Source: Ulota crispa (taxonomy: Eukaryota; Streptophyta; Bryopsida; Orthotrichales; Orthotrichaceae). From it: a stretch of DNA of 64,000 nt. The notes under the pieces were generated by a model. That model was not told the DNA's origin. It saw only the letters and a list, made by a program, of their open reading frames with translations, and did not search any database. Numbering within the stretch: the stretch's first letter is position 1; every line of letters starts with the position of its first letter. Positions 34,509-46,310 of the stretch are shown here, piece by piece. The position numbers and the translations under genes are program-made. Location of the stretch: contig OY987242.1 in NCBI GenBank assembly GCA_963920765.1, forward strand, positions 24,948,002 to 25,012,001, written 5' to 3'.

Positions 34509-36353
34509 ATGGCTCAGGTGCCATGTGGCGTACGCATTGGATTTTTAGTTGCCGCTATCATCTTTGTGATTGTTCAGGTAAATTCTCTTCATTTGTTGAG
34601 AGTTCTATCCATGGGGCAGAAATATATTCTCTCTTCCAAAATCAATGCTGTTTGTGAGCTTCTGAATGTTCCTCTGTAAGGCTCAGATTCAGAGCAGCTG
34701 TGTTGCATTGCCGGAGGATATAAAGTCATCAGTAGAAATTTAACAAAGCTGGAATGGTTGAAATGGACACAGATGCGCTTGTTTGCTGCAGAGCAGAAAT
34801 ATGCACTTCAAGCAAATTCTGCTGTGAGTTTCGATTCTTGCATGAATGATTTCCCAATGCTTGATGCTCTGCTAACAGATTTGCTCTAAAACCTGGATAA
34901 ACCTCAGGGAAAATTTTATGGATACCCCCGAAGTTTGCCATATTTGTATAGATACCCCTGGTTTTTTCAGAAATTGCACAAATACCCTTGGACCATAATT
35001 ATCAGGCGTTTGTTCTATAGTGCATGCCTCTTTTTTCTCCCTTGTGTGCTCGTTGCTTCTAATCTGCTCTATTGCACTCCTTGTTTTAACGTTGGTCATG
35101 AAGGAAGTAGCGTGCATAACAAAACAAATGCCTGAAAATTATGGTCCAAGGATATTTGTGCAAATTCTGAAAAACTAGGGGGTATCTATACAAATATGGC
35201 AAATTTCAGGGGTATCCGTAAAAAATTTCCCTGAACCTTATTGTGTATAAATGATCCTTGTTAGCTAGAAGCTGAAGTAGAAACTTTGTGACATGCTAAC
35301 GTTGGTAGGGTTACGTCTTTATGCTTCTGTGTAGCGCTGTTGCTCTCTATCTCCCATGAAACGCATTTTAATATGTCAAGCTTGCGAGTAGCTTGATGTT
35401 ATAATAAGGAACCATCTGCACAGATGACAAACACTGGTTTTTAGGCAGGATGATTAGTATCTGAGGTATTGGATGATGGGCATAATGCTTGCAGGTGGAA
35501 ACTGAAGAAAACTGTCGAATAGACTTGCGGAAGCTTGGAGATAGATTGTTAACGCAACAGACAAAACTTGCGTATTTAGAAGGTTAGTCTTTAGGGTTTA
35601 GAGCCGTTCTTCTTGTACATTGTCTGCATGTTGCGATTACACTTTTGGTAATAGCTGCCATTTCTAACGAGGCAGCAATAATTATACGCATGTGAATCAA
35701 AAAGATATGTTTCGAATCTGAGAAACGGTGGCGGTTTTGATCTTGGTTTATATATTTGCGGTAACATACATACTGAAAGAATAATGTTCCTTTTTGTACA
35801 GGGGAGAAAATTCGGCTGGAGAGGGAGAATGGAAAGTTAGCCAGTGAGCTTGAGACTAGTCAAAGTAAGTGATCGTCTTGCGAAATGCACTTTGGAGTGG
35901 CAAGCAAAGGCTCCAAGTTTAGCACACTAGAGTATAAGTCCTCAACTTCTACAGTACTAAGAGTTCGTGGTTATTAAATATCCAATCTGATTTCATCATA
36001 TTGTGAGACTTTTAGAATTCAAATGTGTCTACAGCTCTAGAAACACTGCAGTACGGTGCATGTGTTGATCAAAATTTAAATGTTTAAATGAAATTGGACA
36101 AAAGAGAGTCCCCATATGACCTACTCAATAATGAAAAAATAATTACACTAGGCCCAATATGGGCTTCATGGTCCTTTAGGGGAATGAGTTGTAATAGTTT
36201 TGTAGTTTGCTTTGTTGGTATGTCGTCTTTGAACCTTTGATATCAACTATCAAACATATTTTTCTGAACTAATTTGGTTTGTACGTAATTATTGCAGCTG
36301 TAACCATCTCCGATGCCGCCAAACATGGGGTTCCAACTGGGAGAGAAAATTGA
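34509..36353 (+). CDS. Small predicted single-pass membrane protein with charged helical tail, 4 exons
   Basis: Proposed coding exons 34509-34577, 35495-35582, 35802-35864 and 36298-36353 join in phase through GT-AG introns to give 91 residues. Residues 1-23 (MAQVPCGVRIGFLVAAIIFV and three more) form a membrane anchor. Residues 24-73 are rich in Glu, Arg, Lys and Leu with a heptad-like pattern (RKLGDRLLTQQTKLAYL, then EKIRLERENGKLASELE), suggesting a coiled coil facing one side of the membrane. Residues 74-91 end GVPTGREN before TGA. The first intron carries a 325-bp MULE-like foldback element. I do not recognise the family. Consistent phases at all three junctions are the main support; transcript evidence is lacking and further exons are possible. 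Confidence 0.55.
34907..35231. mobile_element. MULE-like foldback MITE, copy 4, in an intron
   Basis: Starts GGGAAAATTTTATGGATACC, ends with the complement, and has ATACCCC-type subrepeats in both arms. Flanks TAAACCTCA and TGAACCTTA agree at seven of nine positions. It sits in intron 1 of the 34509-36353 gene without touching the splice sites. Confidence 0.8.
36167..36183. mobile_element. Solitary family-A right end
   Basis: TTCATGGTCCTTTAGGGG-like end without a recognisable partner, in the last intron of the small gene. A fragment of a TTAA element. Confidence 0.4.
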
Positions 36354-36994
36354 TTATGGAGTAGGTAATGTGGAAGTAGAGTGTTCTGAGAATGGAAGTA
36401 ATGAGGCTTGTTTCTAGAACAAGGTTGTACCTTCTGGGCATAAATTTGCTAGTTGAAGCATGCTCAAGGAGCTAAGGAGTGAGTATTTCTCAAGTGTGCT
36501 CAAGGAATTGCTATTGACATCATAACCTCAAAAAGGGCATGTGAGGTATGTGCACCTAATATTGTCTACATTAGCATTCAAGCTTGGTCATTAATGTTTG
36601 GTTGGCTCAAATTTTTCATTGGGGTTTGTTGGCTGTTAGAGTTAGATTATAATGCAAATTGGCATGTACTTTTCCAACACCATATGAATAAACTATGAAT
36701 GTTTGAAGTGGTCATTATGGGTGTATTGAAAGTTGACTTTAGGTTTTCACATTCACATCAGACAATAATTTGTTAGTGTCCCTTTTGGGTAAGGGCTACA
36801 TTTAAGTGTATTTTCCTTACTCTCGTGAGCTTGTTACCATGCTCTCACTGTACCCAATGAATAGTTGCCACCCAAAACTAGTTACATCAACTCATCAAGG
36901 TTATGTTGGTGGCATAAAAAATAAAAAACATTTTATGCTTTCTTGTATTTTTCATTTCATTATTTACTAGATAAGGTGAAAGTAAATATTTTAT
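36354..36994. other. 3' region of the small gene, then AT-rich DNA
   Basis: The first 200 bp probably hold the 3' UTR. No further gene is supported. Confidence 0.35.
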
Positions 36995-37875
36995 CACTAC
37001 ACTAATAATGGTATTTAGTGTTATGTTATCAATAGTGTTACCTACATTTTTACCCTACTCATTCTAAATGTCAAGTAGTTTGCATTTAGAGTTGCCTTCT
37101 TGTCCTAAACTGCTTGTGGCCTAATGTCCCTATTTGCTTAGGCTCCTCTTCTTGCTTTGCTTTTGTGCCTCGTTGCTTCTCCAAACCCCTTTGCGTTTCT
37201 CCTACTCCTGTCTCTGCTTTGCGTATGTACCACCTTGTGTTGCTCAACTTTCACCCTTTAATAGATGTTACATCTTCATTGTTCTTGTTTTTCAAGGTGG
37301 ACAAACACTCTGCAATCGCATCCCATATGATTTTTCTTGAAATTTTAAAATTTTGTGTTTTGAGTTTTGTGTTTAGAGGTCTCAATTCTCTTGTTGTAAT
37401 TTGGATGCTTGTCGAAGCAATGATTGCTATTTTTTGGACTAGATAGTTTTCTATGTTTGGTACTATATGGTTTCAAATTTTCTTGTTCTAGCTTCTCTAC
37501 TAGATATTGATTGTCCCACTGCAAAATTCTTGCCAGTGCTCAATCTTTATGTTTACGACTTTACACTTGACATATTTGATTGATGTATTTTACAAGATAT
37601 ATTGGGGAGTTCAAATTGGTGGATGACCACAAGGCAAGGTAGATTGTTGTGGAACTCAACAACAAATTGAATTTTACATTTTTTTTGTGACCAAATGAAC
37701 TTTTTTACAACACTAAATGTAAACTTGTAAAAAAATTCTACTCCCAAAAATTATAGTAGTTGACAAATAATGTATACGTTGACATTTAGTGTTGGTAACA
37801 TTAAGAGGATTGTTGACATTTGGTGTTGGGATTCATAATTAGTCTTGGCAACACTAAATATCATTATTAGTGTAG
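36995..37875. mobile_element. CACTA-like element
   Basis: Left CACTACACTAATAATGG and right complement of AACTACACTAATAATGA, with repeated subterminal TTTAGTGTT motifs on both arms, as in CACTA transposons. The exact ends and 3-bp duplication are unclear; no transposase frame. Confidence 0.5.
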
Positions 37876-39068
37876 TTGAGCCATGAGAATGTCAAGGAAA
37901 GAGATGTTGCTTCCATAACAAGGCTCTAATTTTATGTTACTTATTACCTAATTTCAATAGTTTGGATCTTACTCAATCATGCTCAATGAAGAGTCTTAAA
38001 TGAAGATTATAATTCAAAAAACATATAAGATTATGAGATATAGTATGCTCTTTTTCATGCAATAAAAGGTAAAAATCTTCATAACTCTAATAATAATATC
38101 TATTAAAGTTATATTAAGGTTATGTTGCTTACATGCCTAATGTTGCTCTGCAGGTGGTCTTCTAAAAGTTTTGAATTTTGTACTTATTTGTTTACTTAAT
38201 TTTAGATGATTTGATTTAAGAATTGCAAGAATTTGCACCTAAGGCATCAATTTCAACTTTGCGCTCACTTGCTTTCACGTTCCAATTTCTATATACAACT
38301 CAATATTAAAAAATCCATTAAAGGTTTTCGGTAAGAAAATAAAATTGCTCACTCCCTTTTTATAACTTCATTATATTTCACTTCTTGTTTGTAAGTTGGA
38401 AACATGAAAGCAAATTTTGATGCCACCTTTTGCACTTCCAATTTTTTTATATAAATTTGAATAGAATTTATGATCTTTTGTATTTTTTGCAGATGGATTT
38501 GGAGAGTCTTTAGTGGTCTCTAATATTGCAGTCTTTGTATTAGCAAAGCATACAATCATGGTTGTCACATTGGACCGTTTGTTTGTCCGCTTGCAATACG
38601 CCCAAAATGCACGATTGAGCTCACTGTTTGTCCAATGTAGTCAACTCATAGTTGACTTTAAAAAATAATAAAAAATGACAAAAGAAACTTACTATGTACA
38701 TGTTAGTGACTTATTGTTGCCAAAGTCAAAATGTGGATTCAAAGCCATATCAAGCACTAAAAATGAAACAATTTAGGTCAAAAACCCTAAAAATACCCTA
38801 AAAACACAAGATGACAAACACATTTGTCTACACTATCCATTTTGTGTATCCATTTGTGCTGTCCGACATCTAAATCTTGCCCAAAGTAACAACCATGCAT
38901 ATAGCAAAAGCAATTGCGCTAACCCAAAGCCCTTCAACGGCTTTCCTTATATTTGACTTTGCAACTTCTTCCCATCCCATAGAAGTTGGTATTGCATATG
39001 AATGTCAAGTTTTTTGCCCTATAGAAGTTAGTGCTTCATCACAAGAAGCACCTTAGGAGCTTGCATAT
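37876..39068. other. AT-rich DNA with a possible inverted repeat
   Basis: CATGGTTGTCAC near 38558 and the complement GTAACAACCATG near 38887 could bound a 340-bp element related to a block at 11179. No gene seen. Confidence 0.35.
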
Positions 39069-39328
39069 CATTACAAAGAAAACGAGGCCTCTAGAAGGCC
39101 CCCAAATCCAAGCAGCAAGTTTTGTAGAAAAAAAAAATTGAAAAAACCAAACAAAGAACATTTTGTTATTAAAAGTCTGCTATCTGGGCCGGTAGATGGT
39201 CTGCCAGCCCGGATAGCACGCTTTTAATAACAAAAAGTCTTTTTTTTGTTCTTTTTTTCAATTTTTTTTTTGCATAACTTGCTGCTGGGATTTGGGGGCC
39301 TTCTAGAGGCCTTGTTTTCTTTGTAATG
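39069..39328. mobile_element. 260-bp near-perfect hairpin with GC-rich apex
   Basis: The arms mirror around position 39198. The AT-rich stem contains AGGCCTCTAGAAGGCCCCCA and a long A/T tract. The apex GCTATCTGGGCCGG...GATAGC is strongly GC-rich. No clear target duplication. Confidence 0.7.
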
Positions 39329-39738
39329 GTGGCCTTTACCAATGCTAGTGAAACTCAATTGTTTGAGTAATTGGAATTTCTTGGAAATTATCAAAATTGG
39401 AACTGTGCTAGAGTGAGGAGCTGAAGTGGATCCACAAGGCCCTCTAGTCTCATTAGAAAAGCAGTAACTTTGTTTATTTTTGATATTCTTAATACTTGTA
39501 TTTTAAAAAAAGTCATAAATAAGTATTGAGCAAGATGAGGTATGTAGAATTAAGTTTAAAGAAGCAAAAGACTATTGCAAAACACAAGTGAAGGGTTAAC
39601 TTCTAATGATGAAAATTTGGGAATTATTGTCATTCAGGAGAAGATTTTTTCATTTATCTATTTTATTTGTGAGTGAAACTTTTCATGTTCAAGAGTGTTG
39701 CTATCAATCCACTAGTCACCAGTGAAACCAACATGAAT

Positions 39739-39913
39739 CACTAGAAGAAACTTGTGTTTTTTATAACAATTTTTTTTAAATGCCCACTTTCATTTTATGT
39801 TACAATTGATGTTAAAACTAACATCTTGATGTTACGTTTAATATCATTGTCAACATAAAAACAAGTGGATGTCCAAAAAATCCCATCATAAAAAACACAT
39901 GTTTCTTCTAGTG
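39739..39913. mobile_element. CACTA MITE with AAT duplication
   Basis: Starts CACTAGAAGAAACTTGTGTT, ends with the complement (TTTCTTCTAGTG), and is flanked by AAT at 39736-39738 and 39914-39916. CACTA ends plus a 3-bp duplication identify an En/Spm-derived MITE. 175 bp. Confidence 0.85.
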
Positions 39914-39916
39914 AAT

Positions 39917-40660
39917 GAAACCATAGAGGACATATAATTTGGCACTTATGTTGGTGAAGGACTTTACAAAACTAGTGCTGAGAAGAGGGCTATCAGGCAC
40001 AAGCTCCATGAATCCATACCTTTGGAGAGGGGCAACAGTCATTGTGAAGAAGAAGATTTAAGTGCTTGCAAAAAGCACAATACTGAGGACAAAATATATG
40101 TAACGCAAGAACCATTTCCCAAAACTCTTTCTTGAGGTGTAATTCTTTTTCTTTAATTTTTTTTAATATAATTAGTGAATTTGCATGTGGAAAGTGTATG
40201 GTTTGCTTGCATGAAGAGGTAGCCTATCTTTATATAATAAATATTTTTTCAAATTATTATAAGCATGAAAATTGTTTCTAATGCTACAAACACATGTCAA
40301 AATTTTGTAATACATAGCAAAATATCATAAGCCAAATCACACATTAGTACTACTTTGCATAAAAAAATTGTATTTGTAAATAGATAATATGTCTAAGTTC
40401 ATTAGGGTTGTAAAGAATAATTTTCTTTAAACTAAAGTGTAATTGTAGTTATTCAATATATTTTTAGTTAAATATGATGTCTTATCACCATCATTGTTTG
40501 AGTTTTTTAAATGTGTAAACACGTCTTCAACACATGTGAGAATGTAGCACACAAATAGCTCTAACCAACAACAAAGACAAAAGAAAAAAAAAATCCATCC
40601 AAGAATTTATACATAATAAAACATGAGGAGTTATGTATTGAGAACTAGCTCTGCAAGTAA
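39917..40660. other. AT-rich DNA, no gene seen
   Basis: No element ends or conserved frames recognised. Confidence 0.4.
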
Positions 40661-40920
40661 TGTCATATTTGTTAAATTGGGAAAACACAATTCCCAAATT
40701 GAACTTCACCTTAAACTCAAAAAGTTACCTTAAACTAGATTCAAAGGTATTAGATTCAATCTGAGCCACTAAGATTTTTTCCATCGCAAATTCCTCCTCT
40801 CAAGTGAGGGCACGTGTACCAAAAAAACGTTGCTTAAACCTTGAGTTGGGTTTAAGGTGATCACCTTACATGCAAAAGTCCCAAATTTGAACATAGTTCC
40901 CAAATTAACAAATATGGCGT
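40661..40920. mobile_element. Second copy of the nested 16512-type element
   Basis: Ends pair through CATATTTGTTAAATTGGG and AACGCCATATTTGTTAATTT. It aligns inverted to 16512-16767 along its length, including CCCTCACTTGAGAG and the CTTAAACTAGATT(C/T) block. Confidence 0.6.
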
Positions 40921-43359
40921 TAAGTGGAGTTTGCCAAACTCCATACTAATCCATAAATTATTATTTTTTGCATTTCATTTTTGCTCATTATTGTACATAT
41001 TTAGGTTTTTTAAAATTCTTGAAATCTTTTTTCCAAAATTGTTATTCTCAAACATTTGTTATGTGTATTTTGTAATATCAATTATCATTACTATGTTTAT
41101 TTCAATATGTACATGGTCCAAAAACATACTTTTAGGTCTTTGTAACTTATAATTTTTACACCCATCAAATTATTTATATAGATTGCATGGAATGTGTTAA
41201 TATAAAAAATAAAAAATGTAAAAAAAGAACCTTATTTGTAAGTGATAATGAAGTTTATAAATCATAAATGAAGCACATTACACTCTAATAAACAAAAAAA
41301 TGCAAAACAAGCAAGACATTCTAATAACACATGCAACATTTTATACATTTTTTCTAGTTTTTATTAGAAGAAAATAGTCAAATTTTCAATTATTTCATTA
41401 ATTTCAAATGCTTTTAACTCAAATCTATTATAATTCCCAAAATCTCATGTGTTCTTTCCATGGACAATAAAGAGTGTGGTATAAGATCCATTGATCTCAC
41501 TTTTAGATAAAACTTTTTGAAACGCCTTTGCATAAGTGAACAACTTATGAGCTTTTTAGAAATTTATTCTTAATAAGTCCTTGAATTGCAAAATATTTCA
41601 TTTATTCTCTATTTTTGAATGGGCTTCTTAAAAAATGTGATAAATTACAAGAATAGATTAGATTTGAAAATATATTTTATGAAATTTGTAGGTTACATCT
41701 CTAAGTTTGGATTTGTATATGCAAATGTAAACGTTTACAATCAGATGCGCTTTATAAACCCTTAAAAGAAATCCAAAATGTTTTCAAATTATTTTGGACA
41801 AGTTGTGCAGCATTTCTAATAACATGCATGACAAGGTGGTGTGATTAATATAATTTTATAAAATTTATTTGCAAAAAACCATGTTTGAGAGTTGCCTTTT
41901 CTAAAGTATTTATAAAATATGTCACAAACTAATGTGGTTCATTTTTAAATAGTTTCAATAAGTTTTTTCACATTATTTTCAATAACAAATATATAGAAAT
42001 TATAGTGAAATTGTCTAGGAAGCTATCATAGAAAATAAATAACAAAATAATTCAATATGAATGAAAAAATGCAATTCAAGTTCATCCATTATGTACATAT
42101 TGGAAGATGCATTTGACAAGGTTGAATACAATTTTATTCTAATATTATGCAAATTTAAAAAATATATAACATAATTGTGCTTTTTTTTTTTTTTAATAAT
42201 TCATAATTCAAAATGTACATAAAGAATGATTAGATATTTTTAATCAATTTCTTTCTTCCGTTTCTTCTAACTTTTTAAGTACATAGATTAAATATAAGAT
42301 ACATTCTATTTGAGAAACAAAATCATCAATTTAATATGCTATAATATTTTGTATGTTTTGTTCACGGAAATGTAGAAATAATTGAATGTGATTACATGTG
42401 TTACATAAGTTTCTAAAACAACACCAACTCAATAGGAATCATGTCTTTGATTATCATCGCCACCTCCTTCACTTTGGACACTAGCATTGCTATTGTCATG
42501 AGAAAAAACTTCATAATTTCTTTCATAGTAAACCCTCCTTCTGTCATTGAAAATAATTGTGCTAGAAATCATAGTTGGTTGTGGGTATTGGATTTAGATT
42601 TTAAGAAGGAGAGGAAAACTAGTAAGATATGGTAAGAAAATTCTAGAAATACTTTTGTTCCTCTCCATATTTCAAATCTTTTGACATTTTTTTTTTTTGT
42701 AGTAGCAGCTTACATAAATACAACAAATTATTCTTTGAGTTTCAAATTAACATCACTAAGTTTTTGCAGCACATCAAAAAACAAAAAACCCAAATTTGAT
42801 GCAACATAATTTTATGCTAAAATCAATAGAAGAGGTTACAATAAAGTAGGAATACACAAGAACTTGAGATTTTTTTGTTGAGGTCAACTTATAAACAAAG
42901 AAATAGTATTTTTGGTATTTTATTATATAAAAGTTATATACATACAATTAATATAGTGTTTTTAAGAGTTCGTTAGTTTTTTTAGCATGCAAAATGTAAT
43001 TATCACATTTTTGAAGACCTTGAAGAGATTTTTTTTTATTACTTAGTACATGGATTCAAATGAATGATTTTCTATTGTAAAACATAATTTTATAACATAA
43101 TTTGAATCTATGAAATTAGCGCAACATTAAAGTTGTGAGACAGTATACAAATATAAATGGGACATACACTATAAACATCAATTTTTATCTCCATGAAACC
43201 TAAAATAATTTTCTTTAATTGTTTCTCTTTTATTCTTTTTGTAAGCATTCTTGTATTCTAATGTGTGGATATAAGCCTCTAAAGTTTTATTATAAACAAT
43301 TCTATTGAGGTTTTCTATTCTAACCTCTCAATTTGAATCATATCTATCTTTTAGCAAAA
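40921..43359. other. Very AT-rich stretch, no gene seen
   Basis: Long A and T runs (for example 42180-42196), no conserved frame. Part may belong to the Harbinger element that follows. Confidence 0.4.
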
Positions 43360-44098
43360 TGTTGCAATTGTGTAAAACAACACAATTCCAAATCTAGAGT
43401 ATAGTAAGGGTTTGTATTTTTTTTCTAGAAATAAATGTAGGCATTCCTCAAAGGCTTTGGAACTTGCCATTTAATTGTCCAATAGTATGTTCTAATTTCA
43501 CACAAATAGAAGAAAGATGTTTGTTGAAATGACGGTTGTCTTCTTTATTGGAAGCATACTGCTTGTAAGTTGTAAGGTGGTAGAGTAATAGGAGGAAGAG
43601 GGTACCTAGTATTTGTTAATATTTATTCTAGAGCTTTATAGTAATTGGTATGTTGAAGCCATACTTACAAGTTCACAAAACATAAATATTATATGCAAAT
43701 CCAAGGAAGCCAACATATATGGAAATGTGTTATTTTGAAATTTTAGTTGTTTATAATCATACAAGAAATAGAGTAGCAACTATGTTGTTGAAATACTGCT
43801 TGCCTTGGCAGCTTGATTCTGTAGCAAGTATGACATGGGTACCATCCATAATGCCAATAACATTAAAAAAAACTATGGAATTCCTTAATAGAAGATTTAC
43901 TGGCTTCTTTTTGCGTATGGTTGGGCCAACATACCACGCTTTTTTAATTGTCAATACAGCAATCATAATATGTTTAGTGAATTTTGATATCACACTTGTA
44001 GAAATATGAAATGTTGTTGCCACATTCAACTGAAAAGCCTTGTTTCCATAGGCTTCAAATCTAAATAAAACAATAAAACACAACAATAGCGGATTCAA
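43360..44098 (-). pseudogene. PIF/Harbinger transposase (DDE_4-type) pseudogene
   Basis: The minus strand first gives a 113-residue frame (44098-43757). It contains the helix-turn-helix-like FRFEAYGNKAFQLNVATTFH and then IGIMDGTHV, the first catalytic Asp motif of Harbinger transposases. Beyond a stop the reading continues in decayed form: YVGFLGFAYN fits the GxPGSxHD region, EHTIGQLNGKFQSL fits VExxxGxLKxRF, and CVVLHNC fits the terminal ciiLHN. Several stops and the loss of the middle acidic region make it inactive. It could be the relic of the source of the TWA-flanked MITEs here. Flanking terminal repeats were not found. Confidence 0.7.
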
Positions 44099-45789
44099 AT
44101 GAGAAACAATGCTATCATTTGTGCAAATATTGTGGTTTTTTAATCATATTTCATATTCTCTCAAATGCTGTTGGGAGCTTGCCAACTTGGGGTCAACCTA
44201 AATCTTGCTTGGAATCAAGTGGGGTTCATACAAAAGTATGTCACTTGCCATACATGATGAATTGGACTTTTTAGGATGTCTTTTAAAAAAGCACCTGTGT
44301 GATAAAATACCCTTGTAAAATAAAGAGACATTGTTTGGGAAAAATTCATCACTACTATCAAAAGCAAAGGAATTTTTGTTTCCTTTAGAAAAATCAGTAA
44401 GTAAAACTATCATCTTCATAAACATAGAGTATATGTGCTGCAAGATGATTTCAAATTCTTCTATGAAATTAGCTCACTTGCTTTTTTGAGGCATGTTTGT
44501 AAAATAATGATACATAACATTCAGTAGCAGTCAGCCCTCCCTCCAACTGAAGAGTGTGGAATATTTCACACTTTTTCATCTAGCCGGATGAAAGAGTGTG
44601 GAATGTTCCACACCCATCAATAGCTAAGAGGACACTTGGCTAAATTTGTCAAAGAGTTTATGAAAGAGAGGCTCAGTTTAATGCACATACGTCGATGTGG
44701 GGGCCACCTATGTCAAAAAATTTAATTTAATTTAATTTTTTTTTGTCATGATGAAGTTTGTGGATGATACCTGAAGAGAGGAAAAGGCAGCCTCTCTTCA
44801 AGCTATTGAATGTTATGTAAGAAGAAAAATTAAAAGCGAAACAAAATTTGGATTTTATATACATGGAAAACAAAACTTGTAATGTTGTAGAATGAATAGA
44901 AATACTTTTGACGCAAATTTATATTTTTATTCTTAAATTTATATTTGACTTTAAAAAAAAAAAAACTAAAGTATTATATCTTTTGCTTTATGAAGATATA
45001 TTTCTCATATTTTATAAAATTTTGTTTTTATTTTCATATGGAACATAGCTAGAACGTGGTTTTTTTTTTTAAATCTTTCAAATAATTAATTAATTCCATC
45101 AATTCTTTTGATCTTGTTAAGGAAAGTAGTTTCCTTAAGGAACTCTTGGGGCTTTCAATAGGCTTATGTGACTTCAACTTTTGACATAACTTTTTTCAAC
45201 CATTTTGAAGATAGGAAATGGCATTAGCTTTTGCATATGTAATTTGTATTTACACTAGTGCTTGAGAGCAAAAGCTATGTTACTTTAAATTCAAAAAACA
45301 ATTTTAGGAGCAATCTAGTAAAACCCAAAAATTTTGATTTTGCAAATTAGATTTTTTTTCAAAGACTATATTTTTGCATATATGTAAAATTTTGATTAAA
45401 TTAATTTACGTTTATGATAGGAATATTATGAATTTTGTTTTTTGGGCAGTTTGAGCTTCTTCTCAAAAAAAAATGTAAGACTCTCTTATAAACTCTATTC
45501 TTACAAAATTTCAAAAATAAATGTGGATTATGATTGAGTTTGTTTGCTTGAAATATCTCATTGCCAAGGTTAGTGTATTCCAATTCCATCTTACATCTAT
45601 GAACAATTTGGGTTTTTATTGAATTTGGGCAATACGTTTACTTTGTATTTTTCTCAAAGCACAAAATGTAGTATTTTTTCTTGGAGATTTTCTTGGTAAA
45701 TTTTGTAATCAATTCTTATGTGTATGAATTTTAAAATTAAAAAGCAATATTACAAAAATTTGAAGTGAAAAAGGTTTAAAACCAGTATA
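44099..45789. other. AT-rich DNA upstream of the Harbinger relic, no gene seen
   Basis: The minus-strand frame at 44198-44443 could be part of the same element's second protein or N-terminus, but shows no motif. 44540-44610 repeats GAGTGTGGAAT(A/G)TT twice. Confidence 0.35.
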
Positions 45790-45798
45790 TATAATTAA

Positions 45799-46301
45799 GG
45801 GAAAATGTCAAAAATGCCCCTCAATTCTTTCAAAATATCAAATATACTCATATATTATTTGAAATGTCAAAATACCCCTGGTTTGTGTCAAAATATTAAT
45901 TATACCCTTAGTTATTTTTGAAAACAACTAATATTCTTAATTTTTTTATGCCTTTTTACTGAAATTTTTGTAAGTCACATTTGCACCAAAGGCAGTGACA
46001 AAGATTAGTCAATACATCGCCACAATAAACTTAAATGCAAAAACCCTATATTAAACTTGCCTCCAAGATTTGACTTATAGGCAACTTGCATCTAGATTTT
46101 GTAATTTTCATTGGCATCCCAGTATTTAGAAAATTTTGTTCTAGAGAAGTACAAATACTAAAGATATTAGATGTTTTCAAAGATAACTAAGGGTAAATTT
46201 GATATTCTGACACAAAACTAGGGGTATTTTTGATATTTTAGATAATACAGGAGTATATTTGATATTTTGAAAGAACTGAGGGACATTTTTGATATTTTCC
46301 C
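45799..46301. mobile_element. MULE-like foldback element with perfect 9-bp TSD, copy 5
   Basis: GGGAAAATGTCAAAAATGCC at the left and its near complement at the right. Perfect direct repeats TATAATTAA lie at 45790-45798 and 46302-46310. Each arm has four spaced TACCCC/TGCCCC-type subrepeats. The sequence differs from the other foldbacks but the architecture is the same. 503 bp. Confidence 0.85.
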
Positions 46302-46310
46302 TATAATTAA

